NCBI GenBank assembly: GCA_947363565.1
Contig: CANAPP010000002.1
Coordinates: 61,523-125,522 of the forward strand
Source of the DNA: an uncultured Lachnospiraceae bacterium
GTDB taxonomy: Bacteria > Bacillota > Clostridia > Lachnospirales > Lachnospiraceae
Direction of reading: 5' to 3'
Length of the DNA stretch: 64,000 bases
The position numbers and the translations under genes were made by a program. Below are positions 9,123 to 17,794 of the stretch, one piece after another; position 1 is the first letter of the stretch, and each line of letters begins with the position of its first letter. The notes below the pieces were generated by a model that did no database searches, had not been told where the DNA came from, and saw only the letters and a list, made by a program, of their open reading frames with translations.

Positions 9123-9648
9123 ACTGACTGTACTGAGAGTGATCATGGTGCCGTTTTTTGTGTTTTTTATGCTGACGGACGCGGGCGGCACCGCAAATAA
9201 ATGGATAGCCCTTGTAATTTTTGGTGTGGCAAGTCTCACAGATATGTTGGACGGAAAGATTGCCAGGGCCAGGAATCTGGTGACGAATTTTGGAAAGTTC
9301 ATGGATCCTTTGGCGGATAAGCTTTTAGTCTGCTCGGCGATGATCTGTCTGATCACCACAGGACAATTGGCGGCGTGGATTGTGATCATCATCATTGCCA
9401 GGGAATTTATTATCAGCGGATTCAGGCTTGTGGCTGCGGATAACGGGATCGTCATCGCGGCCAGCTACTGGGGGAAATTTAAGACGGTGGCCCAGATGGC
9501 TATGATCATCGTGCTGATCGCGGATTTTGGCGGTGTATTTACGATGATTGGGAATGTACTGATCTGGATATCCTTGATCCTGACGGTTGTTTCGCTGATT
9601 GATTATGTGGCGAAAAATATTGAAGTGCTGACACAAGGAGGTATGTGA
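9106..9648 (+). CDS. pgsA: CDP-diacylglycerol-glycerol-3-phosphate 3-phosphatidyltransferase
   Basis: PgsA makes phosphatidylglycerolphosphate, the committed step to phosphatidylglycerol and cardiolipin, in the cytoplasmic membrane. The 180-residue protein contains the complete CDP-alcohol phosphotransferase motif (DGKIARA followed by GKFMDPLADK) and about four to five membrane segments. It overlaps rimO by 17 bases and leads into cinA, the usual rimO-pgsA-cinA order of Clostridia. Confidence 0.94.
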   Translation: MNLPNKLTVLRVIMVPFFVFFMLTDAGGTANKWIALVIFGVASLTDMLDGKIARARNLVTNFGKFMDPLADKLLVCSAMICLITTGQLAAWIVIIIIAREFIISGFRLVAADNGIVIAASYWGKFKTVAQMAMIIVLIADFGGVFTMIGNVLIWISLILTVVSLIDYVAKNIEVLTQGGM

Positions 9649-9650
9649 TC

Positions 9651-10892
9651 ATGGTCGTAGAACTGATATCCGTAGGTACGGAGATTTTGCTTGGAAATAT
9701 CGTGAATACGAATGCGGCTTATCTGTCGGAAAAGTGTGCGGGCCTGGGGCTTTCCTGCTACCACCAGAGCGTGGTGGGGGATAATGAGGGGCGTCTTGAG
9801 GAGACGCTGCGCCTTGCGCTTAAAAGGTCTGACATCGTCATCTTAAGCGGCGGCCTTGGACCGACGAAGGATGACCTGACAAAAGAAGTGACGGCGAAAG
9901 TGTTTGGGAAAACGCTTTATGAGGATGCCCATACAAAGGAGCGGATTGCCGGATTCTTTTCTCAGATGAGAAGCGGGCAGATTACAGAGAATAACTGGAA
10001 ACAAGCGATGGTGCCGGAGGGTGCGCGCATTGTGGATAATCATAACGGGACGGCTCCCGGGCTTATCATCGAGGAGAATGGAAAGACGGCGATACTCCTT
10101 CCCGGACCGCCCAATGAGATCAAACCCATGTTTGAGCGGGATATCGTGCCTTATCTTAACAATCTTGTGCCGGAGGGCATCTATTCGAAAATGGTAAAGC
10201 TCTGTTCCATCGGGGAGAGCAAGGCAGAGACGCTGGTATCAGACTTGCTGGAGGGGCAGACCAATCCTACGATCGCGCCTTATGCCAAGACCGGAGAGGT
10301 ACATTTTCGGATTACGGCCAGGGCGGCGGATGAAAAAGAGGCGGACAGGCTTATAGAGCCTGTGATCCGGTATATGTACCGGGTATTCGGCGATAAGATA
10401 TTTGCCACCAGCGAGGAGGTGACGCTCGAGGATGCGGTGGTGGAGCTCCTTGAGGAGAAAGGCCTTACGCTTACAACGGCGGAATCCTGCACGGCAGGTC
10501 TTCTTGCGGGGAGGATCATGAATGTGGCAGGGGCGTCAAAGGTTTACAACGAGGGGTATATCACCTATTCGAACGAGGCGAAGGAGCGGCTCCTTGGTGT
10601 AAAGCATGAGACGCTAGAAAGATTCGGAGCGGTGAGCGCTGAGACTGCGGCCCAGATGGCTGAAGGCGCGGCGAAGGCGGCAAATGCGTCGGCATCGGTC
10701 AGCGTGACCGGAATCGCCGGGCCTGACGGGGGAACCGGGGAGAAACCGGTAGGGCTTGTGTATGTGGGCTGCCAGGTGAACGGGAAGATCCGCACGGAGG
10801 AATTTATGTTTACCGGGAACCGGGCAAAGAACAGGGAATACGCAGTCGTGCGCGCGCTTACTGTTTTGTGGGAACAATTGATGGAAGCGTAG
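9651..10892 (+). CDS. cinA: CinA family nicotinamide-nucleotide amidase / competence-damage protein
   Basis: CinA proteins join an N-terminal MoeA/MoaB-like domain (COG1058) to a C-terminal deamidase domain that converts NMN to nicotinate mononucleotide. Here the first starts MVVELISVGTEILLGN and contains LSGGLGPTKDD; the second has TTAESCTAGLLAGRI and TGIAGPDGGT. The track starts at GTG 9645, which overlaps the pgsA stop, but AGGAGG at 9637-9642 is only 2 bases away from it and 8 bases from ATG 9651, so ATG 9651 is preferred (413 residues). No recA follows, unlike in many other Firmicutes. Confidence 0.92.
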   Translation: MVVELISVGTEILLGNIVNTNAAYLSEKCAGLGLSCYHQSVVGDNEGRLEETLRLALKRSDIVILSGGLGPTKDDLTKEVTAKVFGKTLYEDAHTKERIAGFFSQMRSGQITENNWKQAMVPEGARIVDNHNGTAPGLIIEENGKTAILLPGPPNEIKPMFERDIVPYLNNLVPEGIYSKMVKLCSIGESKAETLVSDLLEGQTNPTIAPYAKTGEVHFRITARAADEKEADRLIEPVIRYMYRVFGDKIFATSEEVTLEDAVVELLEEKGLTLTTAESCTAGLLAGRIMNVAGASKVYNEGYITYSNEAKERLLGVKHETLERFGAVSAETAAQMAEGAAKAANASASVSVTGIAGPDGGTGEKPVGLVYVGCQVNGKIRTEEFMFTGNRAKNREYAVVRALTVLWEQLMEA

Positions 10893-10925
10893 ACTGCCGA
10901 AAGTATAAAAGGAGTTGATCAGAAT

Positions 10926-12443
10926 ATGGAAGTCAGGATATTACAAAGTCAGGAGCTTTTGCCGGCGCTGCATCTTGTGTGGGAGGTATTCGCGGAGGAC
11001 GTAGCACCTTCCTATACACCGGAGGGCGTGGCGGAGTTTCAGAAGTTTATCAAATACGACAATATGCGCGCCAGTGCCGAGCGCGGGGAGACCATCTTTT
11101 TCGGCGCCTTTGCGGGCGCTGACCTTTGCGGGGTCATGGCGGTCAAATCCATCGGCCATATCTGCCTGTTCTATGTGAAAAAGGACTGCCAGGGAAAGGG
11201 CATAGGCAGGATGCTGTTTACATCGGTGTATCATTTTTGTGCGAAGCAGCTCAGGGTTTCCAGGATAACCGTGAATGCTGCCCCGGAAGCTGCGGCGAAA
11301 TACCAGCATATGGGGATGCGCCAGACGGATGCAGAGCAGAACGTGAACGGGATGCGCTTTATCCCTATGGAAATGTATGTAAGACCGGCAGACCTGCCGC
11401 AGCAGTCCAAAAACCGGACAGGTTGGATCGCCGGGGGAATCGTGGCAGCGGTCCTGGGTCTGGTGCTTATCGTGGCCGGCGGTACGGTTCTGATTAAGAA
11501 TCTGTATAAGATAAACCAGCAGATAATGGCGGGCGGCATTGGGAATAACGGGAAGCAGTGGGATGACGGCGACCCGATGAACCCGGACAGCCCGGACTGG
11601 GACGACGACGATCCGATGAACCCGGACAGCCCGCTCTGGGATGAGCGGGACAAGTACGGCGATGACGGCGGGGAAACGCCGGGAAGCGCAGGCTCATCCG
11701 GATTATCAGGCGTGGCGGCAGTCCCGGAATATATCGCGGATGATCTTTCCTACGAGATAGAAGAGGATTCCTATACTTATACGGATGATAAAAAGCAGTC
11801 GATGTTAGTCAGCTTTAATGTGCAGTATCCGGTGCTTAACGGACTTGACGCAGCCGTGCAGGAAAAGATCAACGCACAGATAAAGAAGTGCGCCATGGCT
11901 ACGGTGGACGAAATCTACACCAACCCGTCCCAGGAAGTCAAGGAGAAGGTGTTAGGGAGCACTAATCCGATCCTTGCCAGTGTTGTCACCTACAAGGTAA
12001 GCTATGCCAACGAACAGTTTATCAGCATCATTTTTGAGGATATGGGCGCCAGGGGCAGCCAGGAGGATGCATACCAGCATCTGCGCACATTGAATATCGG
12101 TCTTAAGGACGGAAAAGTATATACGGTCAAGGATATCGTTAACCTTGACGGGGACTTTGTGGAGGAATGGCTGGAGATCATGCGGGATGAAGCCGGAGAA
12201 GTCAATTTCCTGGCGGAGCTTGACGAGGAGTCCATGATCAGTACGCTTAGCGGAAAGAGCATTGACGGCAATTACGTGGCGAATTTCTTCGTGGATAAGG
12301 ATGGGGTTGAGATCGGCTATGACCTCAATTACGTGAACGGCGATCCGGCAGATCTTAAGTTCGTATGGGTGACGGCACCCTTTACTTTCGAAGAGATAAA
12401 GCCTTACCAGAAGGACATGGAATTCTGGAAGTTTTTCGGTTAA
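10926..12443 (+). CDS. Membrane-tethered GNAT acetyltransferase fused to a DUF3298-type extracytoplasmic domain
   Basis: Three parts are visible in this 505-residue protein. Residues 1-155 form a GNAT N-acetyltransferase domain with the acetyl-CoA pyrophosphate motif CQGKGIGRML. Residues 166-192 are one strong membrane helix. After an acidic, proline-rich linker with two near-identical copies of DPMNPDSP, residues from about 270 resemble DUF4163/DUF3298 (RsiV-like) domains, here outside the cell. The arrangement suggests coupling of outside sensing or binding to acetylation inside, but neither substrate nor ligand is known. It follows cinA by 33 bases with an AAAGGAG ribosome binding site. 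A CCCGA/TCGGG hairpin follows without a T-run. Confidence 0.8.
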   Translation: MEVRILQSQELLPALHLVWEVFAEDVAPSYTPEGVAEFQKFIKYDNMRASAERGETIFFGAFAGADLCGVMAVKSIGHICLFYVKKDCQGKGIGRMLFTSVYHFCAKQLRVSRITVNAAPEAAAKYQHMGMRQTDAEQNVNGMRFIPMEMYVRPADLPQQSKNRTGWIAGGIVAAVLGLVLIVAGGTVLIKNLYKINQQIMAGGIGNNGKQWDDGDPMNPDSPDWDDDDPMNPDSPLWDERDKYGDDGGETPGSAGSSGLSGVAAVPEYIADDLSYEIEEDSYTYTDDKKQSMLVSFNVQYPVLNGLDAAVQEKINAQIKKCAMATVDEIYTNPSQEVKEKVLGSTNPILASVVTYKVSYANEQFISIIFEDMGARGSQEDAYQHLRTLNIGLKDGKVYTVKDIVNLDGDFVEEWLEIMRDEAGEVNFLAELDEESMISTLSGKSIDGNYVANFFVDKDGVEIGYDLNYVNGDPADLKFVWVTAPFTFEEIKPYQKDMEFWKFFG

Positions 12444-12626
12444 AAACGCCCGACGCGCGAACCTTCGGGAATTATATGGCAAATGGACTGAAAACAGCTT
12501 TAAAAATGTAGCAAAGTAACAATTGACGAACAGTTAAATTTATGCGAAAATATTTTCATATGGTGTTAAAGAAGTAACAAACTTTACACGCAGAAAAAAA
12601 TCAACATAGTTGAAAGGAGTTTTAAA

Positions 12627-13319
12627 ATGATTTATTCACATGAAGTAGAAATGATGTGTCCGGTAGCTCAGGGCGCGAATCACGGCCCGGCTCCGATTCC
12701 GGAAGAGGCAAAATGGGTAAAGGCAAAAGAAGTGAAAGATATTTCCGGCCTGACACACGGTATCGGCTGGTGCGCTCCTCAGCAGGGAACATGTAAATTG
12801 ACGCTGAACGTTAAAGAAGGAATTATTCAGGAAGCTCTTGTAGAGACCATCGGTTGTTCAGGAATGACTCACTCAGCAGCTATGGCATCTGAAATCCTGC
12901 CGGGAAAGACAATCTTAGAGGCTCTTAATACAGACCTTGTATGTGATGCGATCAACACAGCTATGAGAGAGCTGTTCTTACAGATCGTATACGGAAGGAC
13001 CCAGAGCGCATTTTCAGAAGACGGTCTTCCGATCGGCGCAGGCCTTGAAGACCTTGGTAAGGGACTCCGTTCACAGGTTGGTACGATGTACGGAACACTG
13101 GCAAAAGGACCGCGTTACCTTGAGATGGCAGAAGGCTATGTAACAGGCATTGCTCTTGACGACAAAGACGAGATTATCGGATATCAGTTTGTAAGCCTTG
13201 GAAAGTTCACCGACTTTATCAAAGCGGGCGACACTCCGAACGATGCATGGGAGAAAGCAAAAGGACAGTACGGACGCGTGGCAGACGCAGCAAAGATTAT
13301 CGACCCGAGAAAAGAATAG
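12627..13319 (+). CDS. IscU/NifU-like iron-sulfur scaffold-related protein paired with GGGtGRT
   Basis: The 230-residue protein has an IscU/NifU-like core with cysteines in GWCAPQQGTCK and IGCSGMTHSA, and an N-terminal extension with CPVAQGANHGPAP. Lachnospiraceae homologs are usually annotated as iron-sulfur cluster assembly scaffold proteins, but the pattern differs from classical IscU and the role is unproven. Codon use is more uniform than in neighbours, suggesting high expression. The 183-base upstream gap has a weak TTGACG-17-GAAAAT promoter candidate and two copies of AAGTAACAA at 12514 and 12572. Next comes the GGGtGRT gene across a structured spacer. Confidence 0.75.
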   Translation: MIYSHEVEMMCPVAQGANHGPAPIPEEAKWVKAKEVKDISGLTHGIGWCAPQQGTCKLTLNVKEGIIQEALVETIGCSGMTHSAAMASEILPGKTILEALNTDLVCDAINTAMRELFLQIVYGRTQSAFSEDGLPIGAGLEDLGKGLRSQVGTMYGTLAKGPRYLEMAEGYVTGIALDDKDEIIGYQFVSLGKFTDFIKAGDTPNDAWEKAKGQYGRVADAAKIIDPRKE

Positions 13320-13328
13320 CCGCGATAA

Positions 13329-13444
13329 GCGGACAGAACAGACTAGTGCGGACAGACGGCTCATGCTAGCATGAAGCCGGCAGGCCGGAATAGGATGTGA
13401 AGGCGGGGCGCGCCGGATTGGACGAAGTCCAATCTGTGTCCGCG
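13329..13444 (+). ncRNA. Candidate structured RNA between the IscU-like and GGGtGRT genes
   Basis: The 172-base gap between the two genes is rich in inverted repeats. An outer stem pairs GCGGACA (13348-13354) with TGTCCGC (13437-13443). It encloses hairpin 13357-13379 (CGGCTCATG, loop CTAG, CATG-A-AGCCG) and a perfect 8-bp hairpin 13416-13434 (GATTGGAC, GAA, GTCCAATC). A second copy of GCGGACAGA at 13329 could compete for the outer stem. There is no T-run, so it is not a simple terminator. An attenuator, processing site or small RNA is possible; I do not recognise a known Rfam family. Confidence 0.55.
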
Positions 13445-13491
13445 GAAAGGTAATATTACATAGCCACAAAATAATTCAGGAGGACAAGTAA

Positions 13492-14502
13492 ATGGCTTTA
13501 TTTGAATCATATGAAAGAAGAATTGATAAAATCAATGAAGTATTAGGAAGCTATGGCATTGCTTCTATCGAAGAAGCGGAAAAGATTACAAAAGATGCCG
13601 GGCTTGATGTATATAACCAGGTAAAAGGAATCCAGCCAATCTGCTTTGAGAACGCATGCTGGGCATACACGGTAGGCGCGGCTATCGCAATCAAGAAAGG
13701 CTGCAAGACGGCGGCAGACGCAGCGGCAGCAATCGGAGAGGGCCTTCAGGCTTTCTGTATCCCGGGTTCTGTAGCTGACCAGCGCAAGGTTGGCCTTGGA
13801 CACGGCAATCTCGGAAAGATGCTTCTTGAGGAAGAGACGGACTGTTTCGCATTCCTTGCAGGACATGAGTCATTCGCGGCTGCAGAGGGCGCGATCGGTA
13901 TCGCTGAGAAGGCGAACAAAGTCCGTAAGAAACCGCTCCGTGTTATCCTTAACGGACTTGGAAAAGATGCGGCAAAGATTATCTCCCGAATCAACGGATT
14001 TACCTATGTTGAGACAGAGTATGACTATTTTACCGGCGAGCTTAAGGAAGTTCAGAGAACTCCTTACTCCGAGGGCCTGCGCGCAAAGGTTAACTGCTAT
14101 GGCGCGAATGACGTTCGAGAGGGCGTTGCCATCATGCACAAAGAGGGCGTAGACGTGTCCATCACAGGTAACTCTACCAACCCGACACGTTTCCAGCATC
14201 CGGTTGCAGGCACATACAAGAAAGAGTGCAACGAGCAGGGCAAGAAATACTTCTCCGTAGCATCCGGCGGCGGTACAGGACGTACCCTTCACCCGGATAA
14301 CATGGCGGCAGGGCCGGCTTCTTACGGCATGACGGATACATTGGGACGTATGCACTCTGACGCTCAGTTTGCTGGTTCATCTTCCGTACCGGCTCATGTA
14401 GAGATGATGGGTCTTATCGGGGCAGGAAATAACCCGATGGTAGGTATGACTGTTGCAGTTGCGGTTTCCATCGAGGAAGCGGCGAAGGAAGGCAAGTTTT
14501 AA
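13492..14502 (+). CDS. GGGtGRT protein
   Basis: This 336-residue protein contains the naming motif SGGGTGRTLHPDNMA and belongs to the GGGtGRT family (PF14057 as I recall), of unknown function and common in Lachnospiraceae. Few cysteines and glycine-rich loops suggest a soluble enzyme, but no catalytic family can be assigned. AGGAGG at 13479-13484 sets the start. Pairing with an IscU-like gene suggests a metal- or cluster-linked role. The gene ends in a strong bidirectional terminator. Confidence 0.85.
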   Translation: MALFESYERRIDKINEVLGSYGIASIEEAEKITKDAGLDVYNQVKGIQPICFENACWAYTVGAAIAIKKGCKTAADAAAAIGEGLQAFCIPGSVADQRKVGLGHGNLGKMLLEEETDCFAFLAGHESFAAAEGAIGIAEKANKVRKKPLRVILNGLGKDAAKIISRINGFTYVETEYDYFTGELKEVQRTPYSEGLRAKVNCYGANDVREGVAIMHKEGVDVSITGNSTNPTRFQHPVAGTYKKECNEQGKKYFSVASGGGTGRTLHPDNMAAGPASYGMTDTLGRMHSDAQFAGSSSVPAHVEMMGLIGAGNNPMVGMTVAVAVSIEEAAKEGKF

Positions 14503-14520
14503 GAAATAGTGTAAAATTAA

Positions 14521-14559
14521 AGGCTATCGCTGATATGAGATGTCAGCGGTAGCCTTTTT
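14521..14559. terminator. Bidirectional rho-independent terminator
   Basis: AGGCTATCGCTGA (14521-14533) pairs over 13 bp with TCAGCGGTAGCCT (14543-14555), followed by a T-run, with A-rich sequence on the other side. It serves the GGGtGRT gene and the convergent UDG gene. Confidence 0.85.
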
Positions 14560-14564
14560 GCGAA

Positions 14565-15125
14565 TCAGGCATTTTCACTGAGCCGCTCCTTTATCGCAAA
14601 AAAATCAGCCTGTGCTTCCGGAAATTTTCGCTCATCCCTCAATATGGCGGAAGGATGGTACACGGAAGTCAAGTACACATTCTTACGGCAGATAAATGTT
14701 CCGTGCTCCTTTGTGATGCGATAGTCCGGGCGGATGATGCGCTGGGCGGCGATGCGGCCCAGGCAGACAATGATCTTAGGGCGAATGAGGAGCGTTTCGT
14801 ATTTCAGATAAGGCATACATGCCTCCTGCTCTGCCGGGAGTGGGTCGCGGTTCCCCGGGGGATGGCACTTTACGATATTGGTGATGTATATATCTTCCCG
14901 GCTCATATGGATGCCGGATAAAAGACGGTCAAACACTTGGCCCGACCTTCCGGTGAAAGGGATGCCGCTCTGGTCCTCAGTTCTCCCCGGACCCTCTGCG
15001 ATAAAGAGGATTGGGGATTTTAAATTTCCGCGCCCCATTACTGGGTGGTTTCTTGTCTGGGATAACGGACAGCGCACGCAGCGGTCTACAAAATCTTTTA
15101 ATTCTTCATAGGTATAAAGCTCCAT
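14565..15125 (-). CDS. Family 4 uracil-DNA glycosylase
   Basis: The 186-residue protein removes uracil from DNA to start base excision repair. Family 4 enzymes carry a [4Fe-4S] cluster; the ligand pattern appears here as C16, C19, C87 and C103. AEGPG near residue 44 is the uracil-pocket motif (GEGPG in archetypes) and YHPSAILR near 155 is the second active-site motif. Shared terminator with the GGGtGRT gene; transcription is opposite to both neighbours. Confidence 0.9.
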   Translation of the reverse strand: MELYTYEELKDFVDRCVRCPLSQTRNHPVMGRGNLKSPILFIAEGPGRTEDQSGIPFTGRSGQVFDRLLSGIHMSREDIYITNIVKCHPPGNRDPLPAEQEACMPYLKYETLLIRPKIIVCLGRIAAQRIIRPDYRITKEHGTFICRKNVYLTSVYHPSAILRDERKFPEAQADFFAIKERLSENA

Positions 15126-15307
15126 AGAAAAAACTCCTGTCCTGGATCTGCGCGCCAGTATATTTTGCCGGAAGTTTTGCAGTCTGCGCAGATTATAGTT
15201 TACTTCGGTTCTAGTGACCAGTATAGCACAAAAGAGAAAAAATAACTATCACTTAAGTTGACTGATCAGGTTTATTGAGATAAAATCGAATGTAGCGACA
15301 AAAAGGG

Positions 15308-15336
15308 TTGACAAATATCGCTGTTATTGTTATTAT
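15308..15336 (+). promoter_or_regulatory. Predicted strong SigA promoter of ilvH
   Basis: TTGACA (15308-15313) and TATTAT (15331-15336) lie 17 bp apart, about 52 bases before the ilvH start. The rest of the 263-base gap is AT-rich; I see no T-box or leucine-type leader peptide. Confidence 0.75.
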
Positions 15337-15388
15337 TAAAAAACAGAACGCACTCTGTTTTTGAAATTGATTAAGAAAGAGGTGCATT

Positions 15389-15886
15389 ATGCAAAGAGTT
15401 TTTTCACTTTTGGTTGACAATAATCCTGGCGTGTTGAGCCGTATCTCCGGCCTGTTCAGCCGCCGGGGCTACAATGTGGACAGTATCACGTCGGGGGTGA
15501 CGGCAGACCCGCGGTTCACGAGGATTACCATCGTGGCAAGCGGGGACGAGCTGATCCTGTCTCAGATTGAAAAGCAGGTAAGGAAACTGGAGGATGTACG
15601 GGAGATCAAGGTGCTGATTCCGGAGCTTTCCGTTCTCCGTGAGTTTGTGATGGTCAAGATCAGGGCCAATGCAGAGCAGCGGGCGGATGTGGCATCCGTG
15701 GCGGATATTTTCCGGGCCAAGATTGTGGATGTAGAGAAGGAATCGCTGATGATTGAACTTACCGGCAACCAGTCAAAAGTCGATGCTTTCCTGAAATTGT
15801 TGGACGGCTATGAAGTTTTAGAACTGGCAAGGACAGGGCTTACCGGGTTATCCAGAGGAAGCAAGAATATTACATATTTTGATTGA
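15389..15886 (+). CDS. ilvH: Acetolactate synthase small (regulatory) subunit
   Basis: IlvH activates the catalytic subunit of acetolactate synthase and confers valine feedback inhibition in branched-chain amino acid synthesis. The 165-residue protein has an N-terminal ACT domain (LLVDNNPGVLSRISGLFSRRGYNVDS in shortened form: NNPGVLSRISGLF) and the usual C-terminal second ACT-like domain. AAAGAGG precedes ATG. The catalytic subunit ilvB and ilvD are not in this window. ilvC follows after 131 bases that hold a CCTGCCAGA/TCTGACAGG hairpin at 15953-15975 without T-run. Confidence 0.93.
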   Translation: MQRVFSLLVDNNPGVLSRISGLFSRRGYNVDSITSGVTADPRFTRITIVASGDELILSQIEKQVRKLEDVREIKVLIPELSVLREFVMVKIRANAEQRADVASVADIFRAKIVDVEKESLMIELTGNQSKVDAFLKLLDGYEVLELARTGLTGLSRGSKNITYFD

Positions 15887-15981
15887 CACTGACTGGGAAA
15901 TATGCCATTAAGCAGGGGAATTACATAAAAGACCTCAGCTTAACGATAGAAGCCTGCCAGACGAAATCTGACAGGATGTAA

Positions 15982-17037
<1,056 letters not shown>

Positions 17038-17075
17038 TCGACAGGCAACGAGCCGGTCAATAAAAAGACGGTGAG

Positions 17076-17168
17076 GGTGTTGCAAAATGCAGAATTCCCG
17101 CAACATATAGCGTCGGCGCTTTAATTCGCTAAGCGATATATTGTGAGGTTCAAACATTATGCAACACC
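17076..17168. repeat. 93-bp palindromic dispersed repeat, copy 1
   Basis: The unit begins GGTGTTGCA and ends TGCAACACC, a perfect 9-bp terminal inverted repeat. An imperfect internal stem (CGCAACATATAGCG against CGATATATTGTG) makes nearly the whole unit foldable. Its reverse complement recurs at 49988-50080 with only 3 differences in 93 positions. It sits between the ilvC stop and the ilvC/rpsT terminator. The track ORF at 16906-17157 lies largely on this repeat. MITE-like or REP/ERIC-like origin is inferred; no target duplication is obvious. Confidence 0.85.
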
Positions 17169-17197
17169 TTCGCTCATACCATCAAACCTTTCGCATC

Positions 17198-17230
17198 AAA
17201 AAAACGACCACTGACGGTATGGTCGTTTTT
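17198..17230. terminator. Bidirectional terminator between ilvC and rpsT
   Basis: AAAAACGACCA pairs with TGGTCGTTTTT around a short loop; A- and T-runs on the two sides make it work in both directions. Confidence 0.85.
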
Positions 17231-17257
17231 GCCTGTTTCACATCTCTTCTATCTTAA

Positions 17258-17521
17258 TTAAGCAATCCCATTGACAGCCTTAGCCAGACGGGAAATCTTT
17301 CTGGAGCATGTGTTTTTGTGATAAACACCCTTGCTGCCGGCCTTGTTGATCTCAGTGATAGCGACGTTAAGAGCAGCCTTTGCCGCTTCTGCGTCTTTGT
17401 TAGCGATAGCTGTCTCTACTTTTTTAATGCAAGTCTTAACTTTGGATTTGATTGCTTTATTTCTTGCAGCCTTTGTTTCGTTTACTAAGATTCTTTTCTT
17501 TGCAGATTTGATATTAGCCAA
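17258..17521 (-). CDS. rpsT: 30S ribosomal protein S20
   Basis: S20 binds 16S rRNA early in 30S assembly. The basic 87-residue product begins MANIKSAKKRI and matches the family along its length. The track uses GTG 17530, but that codon overlaps the GGAGGTG ribosome binding site. TTG at 17521 is 7 bases further down and gives the universal N-terminus, so a TTG start is proposed. A weak start plus a structured leader hints at autoregulation. Confidence 0.93.
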   Translation of the reverse strand: MANIKSAKKRILVNETKAARNKAIKSKVKTCIKKVETAIANKDAEAAKAALNVAITEINKAGSKGVYHKNTCSRKISRLAKAVNGIA

Positions 17522-17568
17522 TTTGTCCACCTCCGATATATTATTTCGACTTTATGATCGATGATCCG

Positions 17569-17601
17569 TTCGTTAGATCCGGACACGGACGTTCTAACGA
17601 A
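17569..17601 (-). promoter_or_regulatory. Leader stem-loop of rpsT
   Basis: TTCGTTAGA and TCTAACGAA form a perfect 9-bp stem, with a further TCCG/CGGA pairing inside, within the 5' leader near the predicted transcription start. S20 autoregulates in some bacteria; whether this hairpin takes part is inference. Confidence 0.5.
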
Positions 17602-17613
17602 ACATACGAATTT

Positions 17614-17642
17614 ATTTTATTCCAGGTTCCAGGTTCTGTCAA
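17614..17642 (-). promoter_or_regulatory. Predicted SigA promoter of rpsT
   Basis: On the minus strand TTGACA (17642-17637) and TAAAAT (17619-17614) are 17 bp apart. Transcription would start near 17607. Confidence 0.7.
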
Positions 17643-17794
17643 TACATATTTGATGAAATATTATAAAAATTTATTATTGATTTTTCTTATTGAATTTAGC
17701 GATCCGGTAAAGAAAAAGGTGTAATTTTCCGATGCGCGGTGATATAATAGAAAAATATTGTAAAACAGCAGGAAGTTAGAACAGGGAGTATGGC

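Noticed and set aside
13320-13491. Simple terminator between the IscU-like and GGGtGRT genes
   Set aside because: The stems are strong but lack a T-run; treated as a candidate structured RNA.
15126-15388. Possible T-box or leucine leader upstream of ilvH
   Set aside because: No TGGNACC antiterminator core, leader peptide or terminator was seen; only a strong promoter.
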